Shown piece after piece: positions 1 through 8,705 of a stretch of DNA of 64,000 bases. Source of the stretch: Duganella fentianensis (lineage in GTDB: Bacteria > Pseudomonadota > Gammaproteobacteria > Burkholderiales > Burkholderiaceae_D); contig NZ_WWCL01000002.1 in the NCBI RefSeq assembly GCF_009857835.1, positions 1,054,001 to 1,118,000 on the forward strand, in the 5' to 3' direction. Each line of letters starts with the position of its first letter. Position 1 is the first letter of the stretch. The notes beneath the pieces are model-generated. The model ran no database searches, had not been told where the DNA came from, and was given only the letters and a program-made list of their open reading frames with translations. The translations under genes were made by a program, and so were the position numbers.

Positions 1-505
1 TGTTGCGCAACTGCGGCCGGATCACCCAGTCCAGCAGGCTGCGCTTCTCCATCTGGCTGAGCGGCCCCTCGATGGTGAACATAAAAATTTCGCCCAGTGG
101 CGTGGTGATAGGCGCCAGCCCGCCGCTGACGGCCGGTGGCAGATCCTTCATCACGCCGGACAGCCGTTCACTGACCTGCTGGCGGGCCCAGAACACATCC
201 GTGCCTTCCTCGAAATCCAGCGTGATATCGGCTATCGCGTATTTCGACTGGGAGCGCAACATCACCTGCCTCGGTATGCCCAGCAGCTCCTGCTCGATAG
301 GTGCGACGATGCGGTTCTCCACTTCGCCCGGCGTCATGCCGGGCGCCTTCATGATGATTTTTACCTGCGTGCTCGATACATCGGGGAAGGCATCGATAGG
401 CAGACCGCGGAAGGCACGCACACCGGCCGCCATCAGCAGCACGGTCAGCACCAGCACCAGCAGCCGCTGGGCCAGCGACATGGCAATCAGACGGGCCAGC
501 ATCAT
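1..505 (-). CDS. Heavy-metal RND efflux permease, N-terminal 168 residues (CzcA/CusA family), truncated by window edge
   Basis: This is the inner-membrane proton-driven pump of a tripartite metal exporter. The readable part starts MMLARLIAMSLAQR, has one hydrophobic segment at about residues 13-30, and continues into the periplasmic porter domain with FRGLPIDAFPDVSSTQVKI, APGMTPGEVE and VAPIEQELLGIPR, a pattern typical of heavy-metal RND permeases. The ATG overlaps the TGA of the upstream adaptor gene by 4 bp, so the two are translationally coupled. The remaining roughly 850 residues, including the metal-specific transmembrane motifs, lie outside the window, so Cu/Ag versus Co/Zn/Cd/Ni cannot be decided. 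Confidence 0.93.
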   Translation of the reverse strand, partial: MMLARLIAMSLAQRLLVLVLTVLLMAAGVRAFRGLPIDAFPDVSSTQVKIIMKAPGMTPGEVENRIVAPIEQELLGIPRQVMLRSQSKYAIADITLDFEEGTDVFWARQQVSERLSGVMKDLPPAVSGGLAPITTPLGEIFMFTIEGPLSQMEKRSLLDWVIRPQLRN

Positions 506-1755
506 TTGGCTCCGGCGCTGGCAGCCGCACTGCCAGCCGCGCTACCGGCTGTAGCCGCAGCCGGAGCGGCGGCCTCATTGCCCAGTCCTGCCCAGCTTCC
601 CTTGAGCACGACCAGTCCCTTGACGGCGACCGCGTCGCCGGCCGCCACCTTGCCGCTGACGCGCACCAGATCGGCACCGGCCTGCACGGCCTGCACCGGC
701 GTGGCCATGAAGCCGCCGGCGTTCTGCACGAAGACAAAGGTGTCGGCACCGCGCCGCACCAACGCTGCCGCCGGCACAAGCACGCCTTGTGCCGGTGCGC
801 CAGCAGTCTTGCTGCCAGGCGCCATGCGCGCTTCGACATAGGCATTGAGTTTCAGGCAATCGCCACTGCCCATCTGTTCGGCCCGTACGGGCACGCTCTG
901 GTTGGCCGTATTCACGGCACTGCCCACGGCAATCACGCGCGCACTGCCGCAACCCTGCACCTGCAGCACTTCCCCCACCCGCAGACGCTCGGCCTGGGCA
1001 CGGCTGGCCTGCAGCTCTATCCAGAGCGCACCGCTGCGGCTGATGCGCGCTACTGGCATGCCTGCTTCCAGCCGGGCACCCGGTTCGGCCACCAGTTCCA
1101 GCACCGTACCGGCGCGCGGCGCGCGCAGCACCAGCTCCGGGGTCAGCGCACGGCTGCGCAGCAGCGCTTCGATGGCACGGCTATCCCAGCCGCCGGCCCG
1201 CAGCGCCTGCGCCCGTTCGTCGGCAGCCAGACGGGCCAGCATGGCCGCGCTGCGGCTCTCTTCCAGCCGTGCGGCGGCGATGATGCCATCCGCATGCAGT
1301 GCCGTGTCGCGCTGGGCCCGCGCATCGGCCAGCGCGGCCTGCGTGGCGGCCTGCAGATAATCGCGCTGCACTTCCAGCCAGGCCTGGCTATGCATGGTCA
1401 GCAGCGGCGCGCCTTGACGTACCGTCTGCAGACTGCTGGCATGCAGCTGCTGCACCACGCCGGCGTAAGCAGTACTGGCCACGGCCAGCAAAGCCGGTGG
1501 CGCTACCACCGTGCCGGCCAGTGCCAGATCGTTGGCGCCAGCATGGGCGGCGGTTGCACTGTCCGCCGCCACGGCCACCGCAGTGCCGATGCCGCTACGG
1601 CCACGCTCGGCCGCGCTGATGCGGATCTGCTGGGCTGACTGGGGCTGCTGAGGCTCGGCCAGCGCCGCCAGCGGGCCCAACACCATAGTAGGCAGCAGAA
1701 TTGCCGTAAAGACACTCTTACGCGATAATTTCATGCAAAATGAGGTGGTTTTCAT
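502..1755 (-). CDS. Efflux RND transporter periplasmic adaptor subunit (CzcB/CusB-like), 417 aa
   Basis: Membrane-fusion protein linking the RND permease to an outer-membrane channel. The N-terminus carries a basic stretch and a hydrophobic signal segment ending near ALAEPQ (about residue 34). The body shows the usual order: barrel-sandwich half (LAGTVVAPPALLAVASTAYAG), a helical hairpin rich in Ala, Gln and Arg (about 125-205), the second lipoyl half (LRAPRAGTVLELVAEPGARL) and a beta-barrel. The C-terminus is an alanine-rich tail. No His-rich metal-binding extension is visible. It is the first gene of the operon and is divergent from the two-component system. No outer-membrane factor gene is seen in the window. 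Confidence 0.92.
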   Translation of the reverse strand: MKTTSFCMKLSRKSVFTAILLPTMVLGPLAALAEPQQPQSAQQIRISAAERGRSGIGTAVAVAADSATAAHAGANDLALAGTVVAPPALLAVASTAYAGVVQQLHASSLQTVRQGAPLLTMHSQAWLEVQRDYLQAATQAALADARAQRDTALHADGIIAAARLEESRSAAMLARLAADERAQALRAGGWDSRAIEALLRSRALTPELVLRAPRAGTVLELVAEPGARLEAGMPVARISRSGALWIELQASRAQAERLRVGEVLQVQGCGSARVIAVGSAVNTANQSVPVRAEQMGSGDCLKLNAYVEARMAPGSKTAGAPAQGVLVPAAALVRRGADTFVFVQNAGGFMATPVQAVQAGADLVRVSGKVAAGDAVAVKGLVVLKGSWAGLGNEAAAPAAATAGSAAGSAAASAGAK

Positions 1756-1799
1756 AGAACAGCCAGACGGGTGAACGATGGCGGCATAGTGAAATCCAG

Positions 1800-1820
1800 T
1801 TGTTAAGAAGTTCTTAACAA
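1800..1820. promoter_or_regulatory. Perfect 21-bp palindrome between the RND operon and the two-component operon
   Basis: The arm TTGTTAAGAA is repeated in inverted orientation around a single central G. It contains two TTAA cores spaced by 7 bp, which resembles the spaced TTAA half-sites bound by PmrA/QseB-type regulators. It lies 43 bp upstream of the regulator's GTG start, in the only promoter-sized gap serving both divergent operons, so it is the natural candidate for autoregulation and pump control. Binding is inferred. Confidence 0.6.
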
Positions 1821-1863
1821 GCGATAACTAGCATCGTTATGTCGATCAGATCAGGAGTGCAAA

Positions 1864-2550
1864 GTGAGGATATTGCTGGCAGAAGATGATCCGCAGCTCG
1901 GCCGTGCCACCCAGATCGGGCTGGAACAGGGCGGCTATGCGGTGGACTGGGTACGTAGCGGCGACAGCGCGCTGACGGCCGCCCGCCTGCACCAGTACGG
2001 CTGCGTGCTGCTCGATCTGGGCCTGCCTGACCGTGACGGCATGAGCGTGCTGGCGGCCCTGCGCGCCAGTGCCTACGAAGGCGCCATCCTGATCGTCACG
2101 GCGCGCGACCAGATACCGGACCGTATTGCCGGCCTCGATGGCGGTGCCGACGATTTCATCATCAAGCCATTTGATCTGGATGAGCTGACCGCGCGCATCC
2201 GCAGCGCGGCCCGGCGTGCCAGCGGGCGCAGCCGCACTACCCTCAGCCACGGCGACATCGTCATCGACGTGGCCGACCGCCACGTGCGCAAAGGCGGCAT
2301 CGACGTGCCGCTGACGCTGCGCGAGTACAGCATCCTGCTGACGCTGATCGAAAACCGTGGCCGCATCCTGAGCCGGCTGCAGCTGGAAGAAAGCCTGTAC
2401 GGCTGGGGCGAGGAAGTGGAGAGCAATGCCATCCAGGTACACATCCACCATCTGCGCAAGAAGCTGGGCCGTACCCTGATCCGTACCGTGCATGCAATCG
2501 GCTACTGCATCGATAAACCGCTCGACCAGCAAGGCGGTGCCGCCGCATGA
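1864..2550 (+). CDS. OmpR/PhoB-family response regulator (QseB/PmrA-like), 228 aa
   Basis: DNA-binding response regulator. The receiver domain has acidic residues at E7-D9, phospho-acceptor D51 (VLLDLGLPD), T79 and K101 (FIIKPFD). The C-terminal winged helix (about 125-220) ends with IQVHIHHLRKKLG and IRTVHAIGYCI, the classical trans_reg_C recognition helix and wing. The start is a GTG preceded by AGGAGT at a good distance. It overlaps the histidine kinase by 4 bp and lies divergent from the metal efflux genes, so it probably controls them; the QseB/PmrA assignment rests on general resemblance. Confidence 0.93.
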   Translation: MRILLAEDDPQLGRATQIGLEQGGYAVDWVRSGDSALTAARLHQYGCVLLDLGLPDRDGMSVLAALRASAYEGAILIVTARDQIPDRIAGLDGGADDFIIKPFDLDELTARIRSAARRASGRSRTTLSHGDIVIDVADRHVRKGGIDVPLTLREYSILLTLIENRGRILSRLQLEESLYGWGEEVESNAIQVHIHHLRKKLGRTLIRTVHAIGYCIDKPLDQQGGAAA

Positions 2551-3929
2551 GCAAGCCTGCCGTCTGGTCGCTGCGCAATGCGCTATTCCGCTGGCTGATC
2601 GGCCTGACGCTGGCGCTGTGGGCACTTAGCGCCGTTATCGTGTATCTGGAAGCCGACAACGAAAGCCAGGAACTGTTCGACCAGTCACTGGAGGAAACCG
2701 CCCACCTGCTGCTCTCGCTGGCCGAATACGAGGTGCGCGAACATGGCAGCGCCTCGCCCATCATCGTGGCCGTGCCGGCCGAGCGCAACCACCGCCAGTA
2801 CCTGCTGTACCAGATCTGGGACGTTCAGGGCCGGCTGCTGTACAAGAATCCCGGCGCGCCGGACCAGCCCATCTGGCCGCAAGCCCATAGCGGCATGCGC
2901 TGGCTGGACGGGCCGGACGGCCGCCAGCGTGTCTACGCCAGCTGGAGCAATAGCGGCCAGCTGCAGATACAGGTGGCCGAACCCGTCACCCACCGTAAGG
3001 ATATATCGCACCGCTTCGCCTACAAGCTGAGCGGCTTTGCACTGGCGCTGGTGGCGCTGGCCGCGCTGGCCATCTGGTGGAGCGTGCAGCGCCTGTTCCG
3101 TGGCCTGCAGCAGAGCACGGGCGAAGTGGCCAGCCGCACGCCCAACGATCTGGCCGACGTCAGTCTGGCCGGCGTGCCGCGCGAAGCCCTGCCCCTGCTA
3201 CAGGCCATCAACCGCCTGTTCGAACGGGTGCGGCGCGCCATGGAGCGCGAGCAGCGCTTCACGGCCGATGCTGCCCATGAACTGCGCACCCCGCTGGCCG
3301 CCATCAAGACCAACCTGCAGGTCATACAGCGCGCCCGCAACGACGCCGAGCGGGAAGAGTTTGTCGCCGCGCTGGGCGTCAGTGTCGATCGCGCCAGCCG
3401 GCTGGTAGACCAGCTGCTGACGCTGTCGCGGCTCGACCCCCTGTATCAGCGCAGCAAAGGGCTGGAGTCGCGCGATCTGGCGGCACTGATCACTGATGCG
3501 CTGCCCGGCTGGCGCGCCGCGGCAGCACGCCATCAGCTCAGCCTGCACGTACAGCTGGCGCCAGCCAGCTGTTTGCTGAATGCCGACGCCATCACCATCC
3601 TGCTGCGCAATCTGGTGGAAAATGCCGTGCGCTACACGCCGGCGGGCGGCAGCATACAGATACGCTGCGGCATGCAGCAGCAACAGGCCGAGCTGGAAAT
3701 CAGCGATAGCGGTCCCGGTATTCCGGCCGCCATGCGCGAACGGGTGTTCGAACGTTTTGTGCGGCTGGCCGATGCCAGCCAGCCCGGCAGCGGTCTGGGC
3801 CTGTCCATCGTGCGCCAGATCGTGGAAATGCATGGCGCCAGCATCAACCTGGGCGATGGGCCCGACGGCCACGGCTTGTGCATACGGATACGCTTCCCCA
3901 AGCCAGAAACAACAATGCAAATCAATTAA
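2547..3929 (+). CDS. Two-component sensor histidine kinase (QseC/PmrB-like), 460 aa
   Basis: Membrane sensor kinase partner of the preceding regulator. TM1 is at about residues 15-35 and TM2 at about 155-177, with a periplasmic domain of roughly 120 residues between them (2CSK_N-like). A HAMP-like linker follows, then the HisKA box FTADAAHELRTPLAA with H244, the N-box NLVENAVRY, the G1 box SDSGPGIP and the G2 box GSGLGLSIV. All catalytic motifs are intact. ATGA start/stop overlap with the regulator shows coupling. The periplasmic domain has no obvious His/Cys/Met metal cluster, so the stimulus is unknown. Confidence 0.93.
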   Translation: MSKPAVWSLRNALFRWLIGLTLALWALSAVIVYLEADNESQELFDQSLEETAHLLLSLAEYEVREHGSASPIIVAVPAERNHRQYLLYQIWDVQGRLLYKNPGAPDQPIWPQAHSGMRWLDGPDGRQRVYASWSNSGQLQIQVAEPVTHRKDISHRFAYKLSGFALALVALAALAIWWSVQRLFRGLQQSTGEVASRTPNDLADVSLAGVPREALPLLQAINRLFERVRRAMEREQRFTADAAHELRTPLAAIKTNLQVIQRARNDAEREEFVAALGVSVDRASRLVDQLLTLSRLDPLYQRSKGLESRDLAALITDALPGWRAAAARHQLSLHVQLAPASCLLNADAITILLRNLVENAVRYTPAGGSIQIRCGMQQQQAELEISDSGPGIPAAMRERVFERFVRLADASQPGSGLGLSIVRQIVEMHGASINLGDGPDGHGLCIRIRFPKPETTMQIN

Positions 3930-3962
3930 ATCCAACAAATTTATTGAATTATTTGTTGAATT

Positions 3963-3978
3963 GGCGCATTATTGCGCC
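3963..3978. terminator. Short hairpin after the kinase gene (weak terminator candidate)
   Basis: Arms GGCGCA and TGCGCC flank the loop TTAT. The following bases are only moderately T-rich (TATTGTGGTTT), so it is not a textbook intrinsic terminator. A second, AT-rich inverted repeat (CAACAAAT and ATTTGTTG, 3933-3958) lies just before it. Either could end the kinase transcript or shape the cheZ leader. Confidence 0.3.
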
Positions 3979-4075
3979 TATTGTGGTTTCCGCAGGATAA
4001 TGTTGATGGTCAGGGTGATAACTACCCGCCTGCGCTGAGCCCACCTCGACAAGCTCAATAACGAAGGATGCTGGC

Positions 4076-4708
4076 ATGACCGGGATTAAAACCTCCGCTG
4101 TACCAACGACCAACAACGCTGCCGTCTTCAGCCGGCTAGGCCTGATTGTGCGCGATCTGCACGATGCACTGTGCGAACTGGGTGCCGACGAAGTGCTAGC
4201 CGATGCCGTGTGCGAACTGCCTTCGGCACGCGAGCGCCTGCTGCACATAGGCGAGCTGACCGAACGGGCCGCCAACACGGTGCTGAACAAGGTAGAGCAT
4301 GTGCAGCCTATCCAGGATGCGCTGGCCAGCGATGCGCAGCAACTGCAGCAGCAGTGGCAGGCTATGGCTGGCGATACCCAGGTGCCGGAACAGATGAAGT
4401 CACTGATGGCGCAAACCCTGAGCTATCTGGCGCAGGCACGCGAAGGCCACGATATTACCCACGCAGCCCTGTCCGACATCATGCTGTCGCAGGACTTCCA
4501 GGACCTTACGGGCCAGCTGATCAAGAAAGTCGTGTCCGTACTCGAGCGCACCGAGAACGATCTGCTAAAACTGCTGATCGACGCTGCGCCGCCGGGTGCA
4601 CTGAGCCGCATCAACAAGGACGAATTGCTGGCCGGCCCGGGCGCGGCGGGTGGCGTCGCCCTCAAACAGGATGATGTAGACGACCTGCTGGCCAATCTGG
4701 GCTTCTAG
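4076..4708 (+). CDS. cheZ: Protein phosphatase CheZ, 210 aa
   Basis: Dephosphorylates CheY-P to reset the flagellar motor signal. The protein is all-helical, with a long helical hairpin whose second arm carries MLSQDFQDLTGQLIKKV, the conserved CheZ active-site helix including the catalytic Gln of DLTGQ. The C-terminal peptide DDVDDLLANLGF is the acidic/aromatic CheY-binding tail. The start is ATG with AAGGA 7 bp upstream. It stands alone here, without a che operon; a cheY-like gene lies 7.4 kb away at 12127. The residue before the start of homology (about 1-17) is low complexity. Confidence 0.95.
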   Translation: MTGIKTSAVPTTNNAAVFSRLGLIVRDLHDALCELGADEVLADAVCELPSARERLLHIGELTERAANTVLNKVEHVQPIQDALASDAQQLQQQWQAMAGDTQVPEQMKSLMAQTLSYLAQAREGHDITHAALSDIMLSQDFQDLTGQLIKKVVSVLERTENDLLKLLIDAAPPGALSRINKDELLAGPGAAGGVALKQDDVDDLLANLGF

Positions 4709-4740
4709 AAGCTGTCAGAGCTGCAGGCAGAGGTGCTGCC

Positions 4741-5346
4741 CTAGCGCAGCCCCTGGAAGCAGACTTTCAGCATATTGCTGACGATGTCTTCGGTCGACAT
4801 CTTGCTGAACTTCTGCAGATATTCCACTGCAGGATCACAGGTACGAGCGTAGTAGCTGAACAGAATCACATCGCTGGGCAGTTCCGGATTCAGCAAACCC
4901 TGCTGTTGCGCCTGTTTCACCAGCCCTTCCAGCTGGCGGTTCAGCTTGAGCACCTTCATCATGTATTTCACATTGCGCATCAGCATATCGCGCACATGGG
5001 CACTGGTCGATGGCAGGAAAGGCAGGCCGCCGTCCAGCCGCACCCGCAAAGCCCATTCCAGCAGAGCCTGCAGTTTCTCTAGCGGCCCCAGTCCCGAATC
5101 GAGTTCCGCCATGAAGTCAAGCGCACCGTCGAGCAGACGGATCAGCGCCTCGCCCACCAGTTCTTCCTTCGATTTGAAATGCTTGTACAGGCTGGGTTTG
5201 GAGATACCGACCGCACCGGCAACGTCGTCCATCGTCATCAGATCATAGCCTTTGCTACTCAGCACCGACGTGGTCGCGTCGAGGATGGCATGCTCGCGCA
5301 ACTTAAATGCCTGATTCTTAAAGCTTAATTTGTTGAAGATACTCAT
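4741..5346 (-). CDS. TetR/AcrR-family transcriptional repressor, 201 aa
   Basis: One-component repressor with an N-terminal HTH (MTMDDVAGAVGISKPSLYKHF, about residues 37-57) and a variable helical ligand domain. It is convergent with cheZ and divergent from the FAD-oxidoreductase operon beginning at 5442. The 95-bp divergent gap contains an inverted repeat of the size TetR dimers bind, so local repression of itself and that operon is the simplest model. The ligand is unknown. Unusually many basic residues sit before the HTH (SFKNQAFKLREH). Confidence 0.92.
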   Translation of the reverse strand: MSIFNKLSFKNQAFKLREHAILDATTSVLSSKGYDLMTMDDVAGAVGISKPSLYKHFKSKEELVGEALIRLLDGALDFMAELDSGLGPLEKLQALLEWALRVRLDGGLPFLPSTSAHVRDMLMRNVKYMMKVLKLNRQLEGLVKQAQQQGLLNPELPSDVILFSYYARTCDPAVEYLQKFSKMSTEDIVSNMLKVCFQGLR

Positions 5347-5358
5347 TGGTAAAATTTA

Positions 5359-5374
5359 GCTACTAATCAGTAGC
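5359..5374. promoter_or_regulatory. Putative TetR operator in the divergent promoter region
   Basis: Perfect inverted repeat: arm GCTACT, 4-bp spacer AATC, arm AGTAGC. A further partial copy (TAGCTAGTAGTA) follows at about 5384-5395. It is placed between the divergent TetR gene and the FAD-oxidoreductase operon, 13 bp from the repressor start. Confidence 0.6.
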
Positions 5375-5441
5375 ATTTTGGTTTAGCTAGTAGTAATATT
5401 AGCACGCCGGTAGAAAAACGGCCTACACCACACCATAGCCT

Positions 5442-6719
5442 ATGACTTTGACACCACAACGTATCGCCGTGATCGGGGCCGGCATCAGCGGCCTGGCCAG
5501 CGCCTATTTCCTCAACCGTCGCCATCAGGTGGTGCTGTATGAAGCGGGCAGTTACCTGGGCGGCCATACCAATACGGTCGACGTAACACTGGAAGGCCAG
5601 CGCCAGGGTGTGGATACCGGCTTTCTCGTCTACAACGAGCTGACCTACCCGAATCTGATTGCCCTGTTCGAAGAACTGGGTGTGGCCAGCACAGCCAGCG
5701 ATATGTCGTTTGCCGTTTCCATGGCCGATGGCGCGCTGGAATGGGCTGGCACCAGTCTGGCCACCGTATTCGCCCAGCGCCGCAACCTGTTCAAGCCGCA
5801 TTTCCTACGCATGGTGCGCGATATTCTGCACTTCAACGGCAACGCCCGGCGCTTTCTGGCGGCGGCCGAGCAGCAGCCGCTGACACTGGGCCAGCTGCTA
5901 GCCCGGCACGGCTATGGCCACACTTTCCGCGATGCCTATCTGCTGCCCATGGCTGCGGCCATCTGGTCCAGTTCGCCGAGCGACATATTGCAGTTCCCCG
6001 CCACCACCTTCCTGCGCTTCTGCCTCAACCACGCGCTGCTGCAGGTGAACGACCGGCCCCAGTGGCGCACGGTACAGGGCGGTGCGCGCAACTATGTGCG
6101 CAAGATCGCTGCCACCCTGCCCGACTGCCGTCTGAACAGCCCGGTGCTGCAGGTGCGCCGTCACGCGGGCGGCGTCAGCGTCGTTACTGCACAGGGCAGC
6201 GAAGAGTACGATGCCGTGGTGTTCGCCACCCATGCGCCGACCACGCTGGCTGTGCTGGATGCCTGCCCCGCCGAACGCGCTGTGCTGGAAGGCGTGCGCT
6301 ACCAGCCGAATACGGCGTACCTGCATACGGATCTGGCGCTGATGCCGCGCCTGCGCAAGGTCTGGTCGGCGTGGAACTATCTATCCGCGCCCATGCAGGA
6401 TGGCCAGCGTCCCGTGTGTGTGAGCTACTGGCTGAACCAGCTACAGCAGTTGCCATTCAGCACGCCCGTGATGGTGACGCTGAATCCGCCCGTAGCGCCG
6501 GCTGCACAGCACACGCTGGCATGCTTCGAGTATGAACACCCCATCATGGACCAGCGTGCCATCGACGCCCAGCAGGCACTGGCGCAGATACAGGGCAAAG
6601 AACGCATCTGGTTCGCCGGCGCATGGACCGGCTACGGCTTCCATGAAGATGGCCTGAAATCCGCGCTGCGCATCGCCCGCGCCTACGGCGTGGCACCGGC
6701 ATGGGCCAGTCTGCCATGA
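5442..6719 (+). CDS. FAD-dependent oxidoreductase (amine-oxidase/desaturase-like fold), 425 aa
   Basis: Flavoprotein with an N-terminal Rossmann FAD motif (IAVIGAGISGLASAYFLNRR, GxGxxG at 12-17), the second dinucleotide motif around YEAGSYLGGHTNTVDV, and the C-terminal FAD-closing segment IWFAGAWTGYGFHEDGLKSA. This is the family regularly found upstream of DUF1365 and a cyclopropane-synthase-like methyltransferase in proteobacteria, a set tied to modification of unsaturated fatty acids under photo-oxidative stress. The substrate is unproven. It heads a five-gene operon, and its stop overlaps the next start (ATGA). Confidence 0.9.
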   Translation: MTLTPQRIAVIGAGISGLASAYFLNRRHQVVLYEAGSYLGGHTNTVDVTLEGQRQGVDTGFLVYNELTYPNLIALFEELGVASTASDMSFAVSMADGALEWAGTSLATVFAQRRNLFKPHFLRMVRDILHFNGNARRFLAAAEQQPLTLGQLLARHGYGHTFRDAYLLPMAAAIWSSSPSDILQFPATTFLRFCLNHALLQVNDRPQWRTVQGGARNYVRKIAATLPDCRLNSPVLQVRRHAGGVSVVTAQGSEEYDAVVFATHAPTTLAVLDACPAERAVLEGVRYQPNTAYLHTDLALMPRLRKVWSAWNYLSAPMQDGQRPVCVSYWLNQLQQLPFSTPVMVTLNPPVAPAAQHTLACFEYEHPIMDQRAIDAQQALAQIQGKERIWFAGAWTGYGFHEDGLKSALRIARAYGVAPAWASLP

Positions 6720-7489
6720 GCAGCGCCGCCCAGCTGCTGCAGGGTCAGGTCATGCATGCGCGCCTGCGCCCTGCCCTGAACCGCTTTGTCTATCCCGTGT
6801 TTTATGTGCGGCTCAACCTGTCCAGGCTCGAGCAGGCCGGTACCCGCTGGTTCGGCATCGACTGCTGGCGCCCGCTGTCCGTGCGCACGCGTGACTACGG
6901 GCCGCGCGACGGCTCCAGTCTGGAGCACTGGATGCGCCAACTGCTGGCCAGCCATGGCATACAGGCCGATGGCGACATCTGGCTACAGACTTTTCCCCGC
7001 GTGTTCGGCTATGTATTCAATCCCGTCAGCTTCTGGCACTGCCATGATGCGCAAGGCCAGCTACGTGCCGTGCTGGCCGAAGTCAACAGCACGTTCGGTG
7101 AAACCCACCGCTATCTGCTGGCACTGGGCGGTGCCGATGGCCAGCACCGCAGCGTTCAGGCCGTCAAGCAGCTGCATGTGTCGCCGTTCTGCGCAGTCGA
7201 GGGCCACTACCGTTTCCGCTTCCGGCTGGCAGCACATGCCCACAGCACCAGCATCGATTACTACGACCAGCACGGGCTGCTGTTGCGCACCGCTCTGAGT
7301 GGCCGGCCCCAGCCGCTCAGTGATAGCGCCGTGCTGGCCGCTCTGCTGCGCTTCCCGCTGCTGGGTCTCGGCATTGTGGCGCGCATCCACTGGCAGGCTT
7401 TGCGCCTGTGGCTCAAGCGCGTGCCGTTTTTCCGCCAGCCACCAACGCCGCTTGCTTCGACTACCGTGCACCAGGAGATCACACCATGA
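6716..7489 (+). CDS. DUF1365 family protein, 257 aa
   Basis: The start at 6716 is chosen because its ATG overlaps the TGA of the preceding gene; the sequence then begins MSSAAQLLQGQVMHARLRP. Family-typical segments are LRPALNRFVYPVFYVRLNL, FPRVFGYVFNPVSFWHCHD, LAEVNSTFGETHRYLL and KQLHVSPFCAVEGHYRFRF. The molecular function of DUF1365 is not established; it almost always sits between an FAD oxidoreductase and a Cfa-like methyltransferase, as here, so it likely acts in the same lipid-modification step. Confidence 0.9.
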   Translation: MSSAAQLLQGQVMHARLRPALNRFVYPVFYVRLNLSRLEQAGTRWFGIDCWRPLSVRTRDYGPRDGSSLEHWMRQLLASHGIQADGDIWLQTFPRVFGYVFNPVSFWHCHDAQGQLRAVLAEVNSTFGETHRYLLALGGADGQHRSVQAVKQLHVSPFCAVEGHYRFRFRLAAHAHSTSIDYYDQHGLLLRTALSGRPQPLSDSAVLAALLRFPLLGLGIVARIHWQALRLWLKRVPFFRQPPTPLASTTVHQEITP

Positions 7490-8691
7490 CCCATATACTG
7501 ACCAATCCTGCCAGCAGCGTGCCTGCCGGTGCGCGGCTGTTTCTGAGCCTGCTGGGCAAGCTGCGCCATGGCCATCTGGAACTGATCACGCCGGACGGCA
7601 CCCGCATGCTGTTCGGCGATGCCCACAGCGGCAGCCACGCCGTGCTGCAGATCCACGACTGGCGCGGCTGCCAGCGCATGCTGCAGGCCGGCGACATCGG
7701 TTTTGCCGAAGCCTATGGCGCGGGCTGGATCAGTACACCGGAGCTAACACCCTTGCTGCGGCTGGCGCTACGCAATGAAGATGCGCTCGATCAGGTGCTG
7801 TTCGGCGGTGTGCTGGCGCGCTGCTGGTACCGTCTGCGTCACTGGCTGCGGCCGAATACGCGCAAAGGCAGCCAGCGCAACATCCACGCCCATTACGACA
7901 TCGGCAACGACTTCTACCGCCTGTGGCTGGACGACAGCTGGACTTATTCCAGCGCCCTGTTCGATGGCAACTACAGCCTGACGCTACGCGAAGCCCAGCG
8001 CCGCAAGTACCAGCGCATTATCGATACGCTGCAACTGCAACCCGGCGACCGTGTGCTGGAAATAGGCTGCGGCTGGGGCGGCTTTGCCGAACAGGCGGCG
8101 CTACAGGGCATCCATGTGCATGGTGTCACCATCTCGCCATCCCAGCTGGCCATTGCGCGCCAGCGCCTGCAGGCACTGGGGCTGCAGGAACGGGCGCAGG
8201 TAGAACTGTGCGACTACCGTGATCTGCAGGGCAGCTATGACGCCATCGTCTCGATCGAAATGTTCGAGGCTGTGGGTGAACAGTACTGGCCCGAATACTT
8301 CCGCACGCTGCAGGCCAGGCTCAAGCCCGGTGGCCAGGCGCTGGTGCAGTCGATCACCATCGCCGCGCAGCATTTCGACCGCTACCGCAGCAGCACCGAT
8401 TTCATCCAGGAGTACATCTTCCCCGGCGGTATGCTGCCCAGCGTAGAGCGCTTCGAACAGGGCGCACGCCGCGCCGGCCTGCAGCCGCAAGGCCGCCATG
8501 CCTTTGGGCGCGACTATGCAGAGACGCTGCGGCGCTGGGACCAGCAGTGCCGCGCCACCCGCCCCCAGATCGTGGAACAGGGCTTCGACGAGGGTTTCCT
8601 GCGTATCTGGCATCTGTATTTCGCCTACTGCGAAGCTGCCTTTGACGAAGGCCGTACCGACGTGGTGCAATTCCACTTGCGTAAAGACTGA
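7486..8691 (+). CDS. Cyclopropane-fatty-acyl-phospholipid synthase-like SAM methyltransferase, 401 aa
   Basis: Transfers a methyl or methylene group from SAM to an unsaturated acyl chain in a membrane phospholipid. An N-terminal domain (about 1-120) precedes NIHAHYDIGNDFYRLWLDDS, the SAM motif RVLEIGCGWGGFAEQA near residue 190, and the conserved SIEMFEAVGEQYWPEYF and STDFIQEYIFPGG segments. The ATG at 7486 has AGGAG 8 bp upstream and overlaps the DUF1365 stop by 4 bp. A true Cfa makes cyclopropane lipids; relatives in this gene context instead methylate acyl chains, and the sequence alone does not decide. Confidence 0.9.
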   Translation: MTHILTNPASSVPAGARLFLSLLGKLRHGHLELITPDGTRMLFGDAHSGSHAVLQIHDWRGCQRMLQAGDIGFAEAYGAGWISTPELTPLLRLALRNEDALDQVLFGGVLARCWYRLRHWLRPNTRKGSQRNIHAHYDIGNDFYRLWLDDSWTYSSALFDGNYSLTLREAQRRKYQRIIDTLQLQPGDRVLEIGCGWGGFAEQAALQGIHVHGVTISPSQLAIARQRLQALGLQERAQVELCDYRDLQGSYDAIVSIEMFEAVGEQYWPEYFRTLQARLKPGGQALVQSITIAAQHFDRYRSSTDFIQEYIFPGGMLPSVERFEQGARRAGLQPQGRHAFGRDYAETLRRWDQQCRATRPQIVEQGFDEGFLRIWHLYFAYCEAAFDEGRTDVVQFHLRKD

Positions 8692-8705
8692 GCGGAACAC
8701 GTAAC

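Noticed and set aside
168..845. Long minus-strand ORF across the permease/adaptor junction
   Set aside because: Arg/Ala/Cys-rich out-of-frame shadow of the CzcA and CzcB genes; no domain.
787..1638. 283-codon plus-strand ORF antisense to the adaptor
   Set aside because: High-GC antisense shadow of a well-supported gene, no motif and no ribosome site.
1846..2625. 259-codon minus-strand ORF antisense to the response regulator
   Set aside because: Shadow ORF; the plus-strand regulator has all receiver and wHTH motifs.
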